64,000 nt of DNA from JANXAZ01 sp037446605 (GTDB taxonomy: Bacteria; Pseudomonadota; Alphaproteobacteria; Geminicoccales; Geminicoccaceae): the NCBI GenBank assembly GCA_037446605.1, contig JBBIIE010000003.1:1-64000 (forward strand). The letters are read 5' to 3'. This document shows, piece by piece, positions 24,798-33,759 of this stretch. The position numbers and the translations under genes are program-made. Numbering within the stretch: position 1 is the first letter of the stretch; each line of letters opens with the position of its first letter. The notes beneath the pieces are model-generated. The model worked only from the letters and a program-made list of their open reading frames with translations, searched no databases and was not told where the DNA came from.

Positions 24798-25786
24798 GGC
24801 AGGCTCTCCGGCTCGAGGGTGGAGGGGAACGAGACGAGCTCGGCCGGCCGGTTGCGGCCGGCGACGACCCGGAAGCGCAGACCCGAGGAGGCGAAGCGCC
24901 GTTCGAGCTCGCGCCGGGCGGCCTCGGCCGAGGCGGCGTCCGGAAAGAGCGCCCAGCCCGTGGGACCCCAGGAGGTCTGCCCCACGCCGCGCACACCTTC
25001 GGCCTCGAGCCGGGCCGCGACCTCGGCCACCACCGGGCTCGCGAACCGCCCGCCACCTTGAAAGGGTGCGAAGCGTTCGCCCATGACGCGTTGGACCTCG
25101 GCCAAGGCTTCGGCCACGGGGGCGAGTTCGGCGCGGACGAGCCCGGGAAGGAGCTGGAGGAGGACGTGCCGGCAGAGCCGGTCGGCCGGATCCTCGGCGA
25201 CCGGCGGCAGGTCGGCGAAGGCCGCGGCCTCACTCGGGCCGTGGACGCCCGTCCGGGTCGGATCGAGGATCAACAGGATCCGCCAGGCTTCGGGAAAATC
25301 CAGCCGGACGGTCAGAGGGGGTGGGAGCCGATCGTCGGGGGCGCGGCCACCGTCGACGAGGAACCCTCCCTTGGCGAAGGCACCGAGCCCGATCGCCGAG
25401 CGGCTGCCACGATCGAGCAGCTCGGCGATCGCCTCGAGCGGCGCCTCGCGCCCGAGGAGGGGCGCCAGTCCGGCGCCGATCGCGAGACCGAGCTGGGTGC
25501 CCGAACCGAACCCGGCATGGGCCGGGATCGCTTCGCGGACGCGGACCGTGATCGGCTCCGCGACCTCCCAGGCCGCACGCAGCTTGTGCAGATGTCGCGC
25601 CGCCCGCTCGGCCTCCGGCCCTGCGATCGGAGCCGCGCCGCGGGCGAGTTCGAGCTCGGTCGCGATCTCCTCGATCGCCACGCCGAGGCTCGCGAACCGC
25701 CGGCCGAGCCTACCGGAAAGGTCGAGGAAGCCCAGATGGAGCCGCGCCGGCGCGCGCACCAGGACCCGCTCCACCCGCTCGACCAC
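24794..25786 (-). CDS. mptG: Beta-ribofuranosylaminobenzene 5'-phosphate synthase
   Basis: A 330-residue GHMP-fold enzyme that joins p-aminobenzoate derivatives with PRPP, the first committed step to the side chain of methanopterin. Signatures are APARLHLGFLDLSGRLGR at the N terminus, the phosphate loop IPAHAGFGSGTQLGLAIG near 125 and VGQTSWGPTGWALF near 285. GGGGAGG lies seven bases before the GTG at 25786. It heads the six-gene overlapping chain that runs to the CitG-like gene. The pabABC genes downstream would feed the p-aminobenzoate branch. Confidence 0.92.
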   Translation of the reverse strand: MVERVERVLVRAPARLHLGFLDLSGRLGRRFASLGVAIEEIATELELARGAAPIAGPEAERAARHLHKLRAAWEVAEPITVRVREAIPAHAGFGSGTQLGLAIGAGLAPLLGREAPLEAIAELLDRGSRSAIGLGAFAKGGFLVDGGRAPDDRLPPPLTVRLDFPEAWRILLILDPTRTGVHGPSEAAAFADLPPVAEDPADRLCRHVLLQLLPGLVRAELAPVAEALAEVQRVMGERFAPFQGGGRFASPVVAEVAARLEAEGVRGVGQTSWGPTGWALFPDAASAEAARRELERRFASSGLRFRVVAGRNRPAELVSFPSTLEPESLP

Positions 25787-25918
25787 GTTTCGACCTCCCC
25801 CTCGTCCGCGCGGCGGTCTAGCCGCCCGAACCCCCGAGGGCAAATCGCCGTTTCGGCTTGCTCGCCTTCGGCCGACCGCTAGATCCTCGGGCGGATCGGA
25901 CGAGGACGGGAGGCCGGA

Positions 25919-26323
25919 ATGGCCGAGGCGAAGACGCTCCACGTCTACAGCGAGGAGGAAGCGGCCGAGCGGCTCGCCCGCGAGCTGCCGCACTGGCGGG
26001 TCGAGGGCGGCTGGATCCGCCGCACCTACCGGACCAACAGCTGGAAGGGCACGCTCATGGTGATCAACGCCGTGGGCCATCTGGCCGAGGCGGCGTGGCA
26101 CCATCCCGACATCACGGCTTCTTATGCCTGGGTCGAAGTCCGGCTCAAGACCCACGACCACAAAGGCATCACCGACAAGGACTTCGCGCTCGCCGCGAAG
26201 ATCGAGGAGGTGATCATGTGGCAGCCGGGCCTCGAGGGCGGGCCGCTCGAGGGCACCCCGCAGAACGATCTGCGCTTCGCCTACATCAAATACGACAAGC
26301 CGGCGAGCGCGAAGACCGGCTGA
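25919..26323 (+). CDS. Pterin-4a-carbinolamine dehydratase family protein
   Basis: A 134-residue PCD/DCoH-like protein. The signature HHPDITASYAWVEVRLKTHD with GITDKDFALAAKIE is intact. The classical role is recycling of hydroxylated tetrahydrobiopterin, but no aromatic amino acid hydroxylase is nearby. PCD-like proteins recur in H4MPT gene islands and are likely tied to pterin cofactor synthesis or use. The C-terminal tail of about 25 residues is longer than usual. GGGAGG precedes the ATG. It is divergent from the RFAP synthase gene. Confidence 0.9.
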   Translation: MAEAKTLHVYSEEEAAERLARELPHWRVEGGWIRRTYRTNSWKGTLMVINAVGHLAEAAWHHPDITASYAWVEVRLKTHDHKGITDKDFALAAKIEEVIMWQPGLEGGPLEGTPQNDLRFAYIKYDKPASAKTG

Positions 26324-26397
26324 ACGGCGCCGGCGTTCCGTGCTCCTCGCGCCTGCGCTAAGCCCACTCGGGCGGCGACGAGCACGGGGACGGAGAG

Positions 26398-27630
26398 GTG
26401 AGCGCATCCGGGCCGAGACGGATCGAGCGCGAGGTCGTCTGTCCGTTCTGTGCGCTCCTGTGCGACGATCTCGAGATCGTGGCCGAAGGAGATCGGCTCG
26501 CGGTCGCAGCCAAGGGCTGCCCGCGGGCGATCGAGGCCTTCGCTCGCCCGCGTCCCGACGATCTCCGCCCGCGCATCCGGGGCGAGCCGGTCGAGCTCGA
26601 GGTGGCCCTCGCCCGTGCCGCCGAACGTCTCGCCGCCGCCCGCATGCCGCTCTGGGCCGGCCTCGAGGCCGATCTCGCGGCGCTGCGCGCCGCGGTCGCC
26701 CTGGCCGAGCGGATGGGCGGGGTGCTCGATCCGATGGCGGGGGAGGGTGCCCGTGCCCAGCTCCTCGCCGTTCAACGTGCGGGCTGGGTGACCGGTACCC
26801 TCGCCGAAGCCCGCAACCGGCCGGATCTCGTCCTGCTCCTGGGCGACGGATGGCGGACGACCGCGCCGCGGCTCGCCGAGCGGGTTCTCCTGCCGGCCGT
26901 GCGGCTCGACGATCGGCCGCGGCGCCTCGTCCAACTCGGTGGAGCGCCCCCCGAGGAGCCGGCGATCGAGCATCTGCCCTGTGCGGCCACGGAACTTCCC
27001 GACCGGATCGCCCTTTTGCGGGCGCTGTTGCGCGGACGGTCGATCGCCGCCCCGGAGCCCTGGCGGGAGCTCGCCACGGCGATCCGGGCCGCTTCGTACC
27101 GCCTGCTCGTCTGGTCGATCGGCTCGCTGCCCGAACCGACGCTCCTGGCGCTCCATGCGGCCGCGCTGACCCGCGAGCTCAACGCCGAGGGCCGGACGAT
27201 CGGCCTGCCGCTCGCCGCCGCTCCCGGCGCGGTGACGGCGCGCCAGCTCCTGCTCTGGCAGGCGGGCGTGCCGGATCCGGTGAGCTACGCCGACGGCGCG
27301 CCCGAGCACGATCCCCTGCGCTGGTGTGGCGAACGGCTCTTGAACGACGGTGCCGCTGACCTGCTCGTCTGGATCGACGCGTTCGGCACGCGCCCGCCAC
27401 CCGCCACGACGGTGCCGATCGTTCTCCTGAGCCGGCCCGGGTCGCCGGTGCCGGGAACCGCCGAGGTGACGTTCCCGGTCGCCACCCCGGGCCTCGATCA
27501 CCCGGGTGATCTCTACCGCACCGATCCCGTGGTGGCGTTGCGGGCGCGCGGCTTGCGCGATCGGGTGCTACCGACGGTGGCCGAGATCCTCCTGGCGATC
27601 GGCGAGCGCCTCGCGCCGTCCCGGCCCTAG
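26398..27630 (+). CDS. fhcB: Formyltransferase/hydrolase complex subunit B (FhcB)
   Basis: A 410-residue relative of the molybdopterin subunit of formylmethanofuran dehydrogenase. The N terminus has VVCPFCALLCDDLEIV, the C-x2-C-x3-C cluster motif region. Later parts follow FhcB, with GWVTGTLAEARNRPDLVLLLGD, RELNAEGRTIGLPL and ADLLVWIDAFG. In methylotrophs FhcB has lost redox catalysis and is structural in the hydrolytic complex. The GTG start at 26398 follows GGGGACGGAGAG. Its TAG overlaps the TAG of the convergent DUF447 gene within one CTAG. Confidence 0.92.
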   Translation: MSASGPRRIEREVVCPFCALLCDDLEIVAEGDRLAVAAKGCPRAIEAFARPRPDDLRPRIRGEPVELEVALARAAERLAAARMPLWAGLEADLAALRAAVALAERMGGVLDPMAGEGARAQLLAVQRAGWVTGTLAEARNRPDLVLLLGDGWRTTAPRLAERVLLPAVRLDDRPRRLVQLGGAPPEEPAIEHLPCAATELPDRIALLRALLRGRSIAAPEPWRELATAIRAASYRLLVWSIGSLPEPTLLALHAAALTRELNAEGRTIGLPLAAAPGAVTARQLLLWQAGVPDPVSYADGAPEHDPLRWCGERLLNDGAADLLVWIDAFGTRPPPATTVPIVLLSRPGSPVPGTAEVTFPVATPGLDHPGDLYRTDPVVALRARGLRDRVLPTVAEILLAIGERLAPSRP

Positions 27631-28196
27631 GGCGGTTCCGGGGAAGCGTTCCGCCAGGCCTCTTCGATCCAGCCCCAGGCCTCCTGCTCGACCGGGCCCG
27701 CCGTCTTGTCGACGAGCGGGCGCAGCCGCACCAAGCCTTCCTCGATCTCGCCCGCCGGCAGGAGGTGTCGGCGCGAGAGCAGGATGGCCGCTTCGATCAC
27801 CGCGAACCGGGCCCGGTTGAAGCCCAGGAACGGTCCGTGGCGGGTGCCGTGGACCACCCGGCAGAGGAAGCGCGGGCGGAGCGCATCGGGTTCGACCGCG
27901 ACCACCTCGAGCTCCTCGTGGGCGAGGCAGGAGGCCAGCCGGAAGCCTGCGATCCGCTCGGCCGGAACCACCGGCCAATCGCGCCGCCTCCCGGTCACGC
28001 AGCCGGCGAAGATACGGACGTCGTCGGTGTAGCAGGCGGTCGCGAAGGGGTGCCGTTCGAGATTGACGAGCGTCGTCGAAGGCCGGAACGGCGCGATGAC
28101 GAGCCACTCCTCCCGCTCGATCAGGCCGAGTGGCGCGACGTGGGCCCGACCGTCCGCCCCCACCGTCACGACGATCGATTCGCGCACGAACGGCAT
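27627..28196 (-). CDS. DUF447 family protein of H4MPT islands
   Basis: A 189-residue protein. The N terminus (VRESIVVTVGADGRAHVAPLG) resembles the split-barrel flavin-binding fold, followed by a helical part with FLGFNRARFAVIEAAILLSRR. DUF447 genes are repeatedly found with methanopterin genes in archaea and methylotrophs; the function is not established. The ATG overlaps the stop of the upstream DHPS-like gene by one base (TGATG), so the two are coupled. It is convergent with fhcB, with overlapping stops. Confidence 0.85.
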   Translation of the reverse strand: MPFVRESIVVTVGADGRAHVAPLGLIEREEWLVIAPFRPSTTLVNLERHPFATACYTDDVRIFAGCVTGRRRDWPVVPAERIAGFRLASCLAHEELEVVAVEPDALRPRFLCRVVHGTRHGPFLGFNRARFAVIEAAILLSRRHLLPAGEIEEGLVRLRPLVDKTAGPVEQEAWGWIEEAWRNASPEPP

Positions 28197-29599
28197 CAGG
28201 CCTCGGATCCGCCGCGGCGTTTGGTGAGCGTGACGCCCGGTGCCCGGTGACGGCCGAGGTCTTCCGCCGGCAGGTCGACCGCACAGCCCCAGCGCAAGGG
28301 CTCGTCTTGGACGTAGCGTTTGCCGAGGCGGAAGGCGATCTCGGCCTTGGCGAGTTCGTAGCCGAGATAGAAGGCGTGCGACCCGTCGCTCTCGACCCCG
28401 AGCCGGGGGAAGAGATCGTAAGGGTCCGTGCTCACGAAGTGACCGTCACGGTTGAAGACGTGGACTCCGTCACGCGCCACCCGGATCCGGAAGTTGGGAT
28501 CGCGAATTTGCACGGCCTCGGCCGCGATCTCGTCCGGCTCTTCGGTGAAGGGGCGCCGATCGCGCAGACACAGGAGCGCCGGATCGATCCACTGCGGCGG
28601 CGTGCCTTGTTCCCGGGCGGCGAACAGGATGCGACGCGCCCGATCGGCTTCGACCACCGCCCGCCGACAATGCGGGCTCACCCGCACGACGAGCACGTTG
28701 CGGATCGCGAGCTCCGAGCAGACCGCGAGGAGGAGCATCGTCACGCCGGTCGTATCGGCGTCGGTGAGCTCGGTGAGGTTGCCGACCCCCATGAGCATCT
28801 CGACCTCGGGCAGGCGCCGGCGGAGTTCGTGGTAGCGGACGATCGAGGCCGTGAAGCCCAGATGGACGGGATCCAAGATCGGATCGGCGAGATGCGGCCG
28901 ACCGGCACGGGCGAGCCGCTCGCAGGCACGTGCCAGGCTCTCGAGATCGCCCGGCCGGGCCGGCACGAGCACCGGCGTCGCGTCGCTCTCGAAGGCCAGA
29001 TCGAGCGTGTCCTCGTGCAGGCTCAACAGGAAGGCGGTGCCGGCCCGGGCACCGCGGCGCAGCTCGTCGGGATCGCCCGAATCGACGCTCACCACGAAGC
29101 CTTCCCCGCGCAGGGCGGCGATCGCCTCTTCGAGATGCGGAAAGGGCCGACCCGGCAGGCAGCCGAGGTCGATCACGTCGGCGCCTTCGGCGCGGAGCTC
29201 GCGGGCCCGGCCGAGGATCGCCTCGACCTCGAGCTCGGGGGCTTCGACGATCTCGGCGAAGATCCGGCAATCGTGGCGCGAGAGGTCGGGCGGCGGTCCC
29301 TTGCGGCCGAGATGACGGGGGAGATCCTCGAGTTCCTCGGGGCCGCGCTCGAAGGGGGCGCCGAACTTCTGCGCGAGCGGCTCGAGCGCGCCCCGGACCC
29401 GGCCGGGGAGGACGACCTTGCTCGCCCCTTCGACCGACCCCAGCCGGCGGGCGATGATCTCGGGCGTCATGAGGGCCGCGACCTGGACCCCCATCTGGCG
29501 GATCTCCCAGGAGAAAGGCGTCTCGCCGAGGCTCTCGAGCACCTGCCGGAGGCGCGGCTCGGCGAGCCGGCCGGTCAAGAAGACGAGGTGCTCGCGCAT
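28196..29599 (-). CDS. Dihydropteroate-synthase-like protein with an N-terminal DUF6513-type domain
   Basis: A 467-residue protein. The first 130 residues or so (MREHLVFLTGRLAEPRLRQ...) form a separate domain. A DHPS-like TIM barrel follows, with EGADVIDLGCLPG, VVSVDSGDPDEL and MGVGNLTELTDADTTGV. It lacks the usual NVTPDSFSDGG start of real FolP, which is encoded separately at 37685-38542. Such proteins accompany methanopterin genes in archaea and methylotrophs, and their reaction is unknown. It starts at the ATG at 29599 with a poor ribosome site, 110 bases from the divergent fhcC. Confidence 0.85.
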   Translation of the reverse strand: MREHLVFLTGRLAEPRLRQVLESLGETPFSWEIRQMGVQVAALMTPEIIARRLGSVEGASKVVLPGRVRGALEPLAQKFGAPFERGPEELEDLPRHLGRKGPPPDLSRHDCRIFAEIVEAPELEVEAILGRARELRAEGADVIDLGCLPGRPFPHLEEAIAALRGEGFVVSVDSGDPDELRRGARAGTAFLLSLHEDTLDLAFESDATPVLVPARPGDLESLARACERLARAGRPHLADPILDPVHLGFTASIVRYHELRRRLPEVEMLMGVGNLTELTDADTTGVTMLLLAVCSELAIRNVLVVRVSPHCRRAVVEADRARRILFAAREQGTPPQWIDPALLCLRDRRPFTEEPDEIAAEAVQIRDPNFRIRVARDGVHVFNRDGHFVSTDPYDLFPRLGVESDGSHAFYLGYELAKAEIAFRLGKRYVQDEPLRWGCAVDLPAEDLGRHRAPGVTLTKRRGGSEA

Positions 29600-29709
29600 G
29601 CCGCCGATCGTGCCACGCGGTCACGGTCCCGGCCAAGGCACGCCGGGCCTCCCGCTCCCGACACGAAGCTCTTGCCGGACGGTCCGCTCCGCGCCGATGG
29701 TCCGGCGCG

Positions 29710-30525
29710 ATGACCGCGTGCATCTTCCGTCTCCGCGAGCCGCCGACCCTGCCGCTCGATCTCTCGCCCCTCGCACCCGAGCGGGTGGGCGGTGCGAGCG
29801 AGGCCGAGATCGCCACGATCCCGCTCCGCTACGGCAACCGCTCGGTTCCGGCGGGTGAGCTCTTCGCGATCCGCCGGGGTCGGAGCGGGGACGACACGCT
29901 CGTCTTCGAAGGCACGAACCGGCTCTGCGATCGGATCGGTGCAGGGCTCGTCGAGGGTGCGATCCGGATCGCCGGTGACGCCGGGGTCGAGGTCGGCCTC
30001 GGCATGCGCGGCGGGCGGATCGAGGTCGAAGGTGACGTCGGGGCCCTCGCCGCCGCCGAGGCGAGCGGCGGGTTCCTCTACGTGCGCGGTGATGTCGGCG
30101 AGCGACTGGCGGGTGCTTTGCCCGGAAGCGGCGGAGCTTCGGGCGTGACGGTGCGCGTCGAGGGCCGCTGCGGACCCGCGGCCGGCGAAGCGATGCGGCG
30201 CGGGCTCTTGCTCCTCCTCGGCGGTTGCGACGACCGTCCGGGGTTCGCCCTGCGCGGCGGTACCGTGCTCGTCCGCGGTCCTTGCGGGGCCCGCCCCGGT
30301 GCCGCCATGCGTCGCGGCTCGCTGCTCCTCCTCGAGGGCTCGGTCGATCCCGGTCCGACCTTCGTCGATACCGGTGTCCACCATCTCCTCTGGCTCGCGG
30401 TCCTGGGGCGCCATCTGGCGGGGCTCGGTCTGCCCGATCTCCCGCCATCGCGGCGGGCGCGCCGGCTCGTGGGCGATCTCGCCGATCTCGGCAAGGGCGA
30501 ACTCCTGCTGTTCGGCCGACCGTAG
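29710..30525 (+). CDS. fhcC: Formyltransferase/hydrolase complex subunit C (FhcC)
   Basis: A 271-residue subunit with the GXGXG-type beta-helix seen in formylmethanofuran dehydrogenase C and glutamate synthase. Repeated turns such as GMRGGRIEVEGDVG, ASGGFLYVRGDVGE, GEAMRRGLLLLLGG and GAAMRRGSLLLLEG are visible. It would tether FhcA, FhcB and FhcD in the cytoplasmic complex. It begins with the ATG at 29710, divergent from the DHPS-like gene. No strong Shine-Dalgarno is seen, so expression may depend on a leader not recognised here. Confidence 0.93.
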   Translation: MTACIFRLREPPTLPLDLSPLAPERVGGASEAEIATIPLRYGNRSVPAGELFAIRRGRSGDDTLVFEGTNRLCDRIGAGLVEGAIRIAGDAGVEVGLGMRGGRIEVEGDVGALAAAEASGGFLYVRGDVGERLAGALPGSGGASGVTVRVEGRCGPAAGEAMRRGLLLLLGGCDDRPGFALRGGTVLVRGPCGARPGAAMRRGSLLLLEGSVDPGPTFVDTGVHHLLWLAVLGRHLAGLGLPDLPPSRRARRLVGDLADLGKGELLLFGRP

Positions 30526-30624
30526 CGCCGTTCGGCTTGGCGCGGTCCCGTCATCCGCGTCATCATCGCGGGCGTAAGAGGTGAGGGCACCCGCGCGCGA
30601 ATGGGTGGCCCGGAGATCCGTTCG

Positions 30625-30822
30625 ATGCTCTACGTCCTGACCTTCGTCGCCTGCCTCGCCGGCGCGGGCGAACCGCGCTGCGATCGGATCGAGCTCCCCT
30701 GGGACGGTCCTGCCTTCCGCTGCCAGCTCTTCGGCCAGATGGAGATCGCCCGCTGGCTGCGCGAGCATCCGGGTTTCGTCCTCGAAGGCGGCTGGCGCTG
30801 CGAGCGCGGCCGGAGCATCTGA
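30625..30822 (+). CDS. Small uncharacterised protein with a Cys pair
   Basis: A 65-residue protein beginning MLYVLTFVACLAGAGEPRC. The N terminus is hydrophobic, and later parts contain FRCQLFGQMEIARWLREHPG and GGWRCERG. Short proteins of this shape are common in Alphaproteobacteria and have no known function. The ATG at 30625 is preferred over 30601 because it starts at the hydrophobic segment and has GGAG upstream. It is transcribed in the same direction as fhcC and the pab genes. Confidence 0.65.
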   Translation: MLYVLTFVACLAGAGEPRCDRIELPWDGPAFRCQLFGQMEIARWLREHPGFVLEGGWRCERGRSI

Positions 30823-30896
30823 CGGTCACGCGAGAGGACCCGGAGACGTCGCTCGGGACGTTGCGGGGTGGCGGGCGCGGCGCCTAGCCTCCGCCC

Positions 30897-32297
30897 GTGA
30901 GCCTCTTCGTCCGCGAGATCCCGTTCCTCGATCCGCTGCGGGCCTTCGCCGCGCTGCGCGATCTGCCGGCGCCGGTTCTGCTCGACAGTGCGCGGCTCGA
31001 CCCGGGGCTCGGTCGCTGGAGCTGGGCGGCGGCCGATCCCTTTCTCGTCTTGTCGAGCCGCGACGGGCGGATCCGCCTCGACGGCGAGCAGCGCACGGGC
31101 GATCCCTGGACGCTCCTCGAGCGCTGCCTCGCCCGCTTCCACCTGCCCCCCGATCCGACCGTCGCCTCGCCCTTCCGGACCGGTGTGGTGGGGTGGATCG
31201 GCTACGAGGCGGCCCGCCACCTCGAGCGCTTGCCTGCCGCGGCGGGCGACGAACCCGCTTTTCCCGATCTCGAGCTCGGTTTCTACGACACGATCCTCGC
31301 CTTTGACCTGCTCGAACGGCGCGCCTGGATCTCGAGCTCGGGCCTTCCCGAGCGCGCCCCGGAAGCCCGGCTCGCCCGTCGCGCCGCCCGGGCGGAAGCG
31401 TTCCTCGCACGGCTCGCGAGCGCACCGGAGCTTGCGGAGCCGAACCCGGTCGCACTCCCGCCGCCCTCGAGCAATTTCGATCGCGCCGACTTCGAAGCGG
31501 CGGTGCAGCGGGTGATCGACTACGTTCTCGCGGGCGACATCTTCCAGGCCAACCTCGCCCAGCGCTTCACGACCGTGCTGCCCGAAGGGTTCGACCCCTT
31601 CGACCTCTATCGCCGTCTGCGCCGGATCAACCCGGCGCCCATGGCGGCGTTCCTCGATTTCGGCCGAACGGTGATCGCCTCGGCCTCACCCGAACGGTTC
31701 CTGCGGCTCGAGGGCGGGCGGGTCGAGACCCGGCCGATCAAGGGGACCCGGCCGCGCGGCCGCACGCCCGCCGAGGACGAGGCACTCGCCCGCGAGCTCC
31801 TGGAGAGCGAGAAAGACCGGGCCGAGAACGTGATGATCGTCGATCTCCTGCGCAACGATCTGTCGCGGGTGTGTCGGCCGCACAGCGTGCACGTCCCCGA
31901 GCTCTGCGTGCTGGAGCGCCATCCGACCGTGCATCACCTGGTCTCGACCGTGGTGGGCGAGCTCGAGCCCGGCCGTGGGCCGATCGATCTCCTGCGCGCC
32001 ACCTTCCCCGGCGGCTCGATCACGGGTGCACCCAAGATCCGGGCGATGGAGATCGTCGCCGAGCTCGAGCCCGATCGGCGCGGCCCCTATTGCGGGACGA
32101 TCCTCTGGCTGGGTTTCGACGGATCGATGGACAGTGCGATCACGATCCGCACCTTCGCGATCCGCGACCGGATCGCCACCTTCGCGGTCGGTGGCGGGAT
32201 CACGGCGGCGAGCGAGCCCGCGGCCGAATACGAGGAGACGCTGGCCAAGGCCCGAGCCCTGTTGCGGGCCCTTTCGGGCGAGGGAGCGGGTCCGTGA
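30897..32297 (+). CDS. pabB: Aminodeoxychorismate synthase component I
   Basis: A 466-residue chorismate-using enzyme. The C-terminal half is the chorismate-binding domain with ETRPIKGTRPRG; the PIKGT motif marks PabB rather than TrpE (PIAGT). Other conserved parts are GDIFQANLAQRF, SPERFLRLEGG, DLLRNDLSRVC, PGGSITGAPKIRAMEI and FAVGGGI. The start is a GTG at 30897 with a weak ribosome site. Its stop overlaps the pabA GTG (GTGA). It supplies p-aminobenzoate for folate and, here probably, for H4MPT through the RFAP synthase. Confidence 0.93.
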   Translation: MSLFVREIPFLDPLRAFAALRDLPAPVLLDSARLDPGLGRWSWAAADPFLVLSSRDGRIRLDGEQRTGDPWTLLERCLARFHLPPDPTVASPFRTGVVGWIGYEAARHLERLPAAAGDEPAFPDLELGFYDTILAFDLLERRAWISSSGLPERAPEARLARRAARAEAFLARLASAPELAEPNPVALPPPSSNFDRADFEAAVQRVIDYVLAGDIFQANLAQRFTTVLPEGFDPFDLYRRLRRINPAPMAAFLDFGRTVIASASPERFLRLEGGRVETRPIKGTRPRGRTPAEDEALARELLESEKDRAENVMIVDLLRNDLSRVCRPHSVHVPELCVLERHPTVHHLVSTVVGELEPGRGPIDLLRATFPGGSITGAPKIRAMEIVAELEPDRRGPYCGTILWLGFDGSMDSAITIRTFAIRDRIATFAVGGGITAASEPAAEYEETLAKARALLRALSGEGAGP

Positions 32298-32929
32298 TCC
32301 TGCTCGTCGACAATTACGACAGCTTCGTCTTCAACCTCGCCCGCTACGTGGCCGAGCTCGGCTTCGAGCGGCTCGTCGTCCGCAACGACGCGATCGGCCT
32401 CGCCGAGATCGAAGTCTTGCGCCCCTCCCACATCCTCCTCTCGCCCGGCCCGTGCGGGCCCGCGGAGGCCGGGATCTCGGTCGAGCTCGTCCGCCGCTTC
32501 GGTGCCCGCGTCCCGATCCTGGGCGTCTGCCTCGGCCATCAATGCATCGCCGCGGCCCATGGCGGTCGGGTCGGCCGGGCGCGGCGGCCGATGCACGGCC
32601 GCACGAGCCCGATCGTCCATCGCGGCACGGAGGTCTTCCGCGGGCTCCCCTCGCCCTTGCGCGTGACCCGCTACCATTCGCTGATCGTCGAGGACGAGGG
32701 ACTGCCGGACGAGCTCGAGGTGACCGCCCGGAGCCCCGAGGGTGAGATCATGGGTCTCGCCCATCGCCGCCATCCGGTCCACGGCGTGCAGTTCCACCCC
32801 GAAGCCGTGCTGACCGAGCACGGTCACGATCTTCTGCGTAATTTCCTCACAGCCTCGCCGGCCTCGTGGGGGCCGCCGCCGGTCGCGGAGGCCCGGACGG
32901 CGTGGCAGGGAAGGGAGGTGCGCGGGTGA
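32294..32929 (+). CDS. pabA: Aminodeoxychorismate synthase component II (glutamine amidotransferase)
   Basis: A 211-residue class I glutamine amidotransferase. It has ILLVDNYDSFVFNLARY at the N terminus, HILLSPGPCGP, the nucleophile motif ILGVCLGHQCIA and the His/Glu pair in VHGVQFHPEA. It supplies ammonia to PabB. It is sandwiched between pabB and pabC with GTGA overlaps at both ends, so the three are translationally coupled. A short C-terminal tail rich in Pro and Ala is extra. A dual role in tryptophan synthesis as TrpG cannot be excluded. Confidence 0.93.
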   Translation: MILLVDNYDSFVFNLARYVAELGFERLVVRNDAIGLAEIEVLRPSHILLSPGPCGPAEAGISVELVRRFGARVPILGVCLGHQCIAAAHGGRVGRARRPMHGRTSPIVHRGTEVFRGLPSPLRVTRYHSLIVEDEGLPDELEVTARSPEGEIMGLAHRRHPVHGVQFHPEAVLTEHGHDLLRNFLTASPASWGPPPVAEARTAWQGREVRG

Positions 32930-33759
32930 TCGTCTGGCACCAGGGCGTGCTCCGGCCGATCGAGGCTGTCCGGATCGATCCGAACGACCGCGGCTTCCTC
33001 TTGGCCGATGGAGTGTTCGAAACGATGCGGGCGCGCGACGGCCGCATCCTCCGGCTCGAGCGGCACTGGGCGCGTCTGTCGGAAGGGGCTCGGCTGCTCG
33101 ACATCCCCCTGCCGCTCGACGAGTCGGGTCTGGCTGCGGCGGCCCGCGAGCTCCTCTTGGCGAACGGCTTCGCGCGTGGCGAGGCGGCACTGCGGCTCAC
33201 GCTCACGCGGGGGCCCGGCCCGCGCGGGCTGGCTCCGCCCGAACGGCCGACCCCGACCCTGCTGCTCGCCGCGTTCCCGATGCCGGAGCCCGTGGCCCCG
33301 GCCCGTGCCGTCCTGGTCGAGGGCGTCCGCCGCAACGAGCTCTCGCCGTCGAGCCGGATCAAGAGCACGGCCTGTCTCGATCCGATCCTGGCGTTGCGGG
33401 AGGCGGTCGCGGCCGGCGGCGACGAGGCCTTCGTGTGCAACACCGCCGGCCGGCTCGCCTGTGCCGCCGCCGCCAACCTGTTCCTCGTCGTCGAGGGGCG
33501 GATCTGGACGCCGTCGGTGGGGGAGGGGGCGCTGCCGGGCGTGACCCGCGCGGTCCTGCTCGAGCGCGCCCGAGCCGAAGGATGGCTCGCGGTCGAGGCC
33601 GAAGTGCCGCGCCACCTCCTCGCCCGGGCCGAGGAGATCTTCACGACCAACGCGCTGCGCGGGATCCGCCCGGTCGCGAGCGTCGACGGTCGGTCGCTCG
33701 CCGGACCGTGCCCGGGGCCGGTGACGAGCCGCCTCCGCGCGCTGCTCGAAGCGGAATGA
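32926..33759 (+). CDS. pabC: Aminodeoxychorismate lyase (class IV aminotransferase fold)
   Basis: A 277-residue PLP enzyme releasing p-aminobenzoate. DRGFLLADGVFETMRARDG near residue 22 and the PLP Lys region LSPSSRIKSTACLD near 145 are typical, as are EAFVCNTAGRLACAAAANLF and GALPGVTRAVLLE. The GTG start has GGGAGGTG upstream and overlaps the pabA stop. Its stop overlaps the next ATG (ATGA). Branched-chain or D-amino-acid aminotransferases share the fold, but the operon with pabA and pabB settles the call. Confidence 0.92.
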   Translation: MIVWHQGVLRPIEAVRIDPNDRGFLLADGVFETMRARDGRILRLERHWARLSEGARLLDIPLPLDESGLAAAARELLLANGFARGEAALRLTLTRGPGPRGLAPPERPTPTLLLAAFPMPEPVAPARAVLVEGVRRNELSPSSRIKSTACLDPILALREAVAAGGDEAFVCNTAGRLACAAAANLFLVVEGRIWTPSVGEGALPGVTRAVLLERARAEGWLAVEAEVPRHLLARAEEIFTTNALRGIRPVASVDGRSLAGPCPGPVTSRLRALLEAE

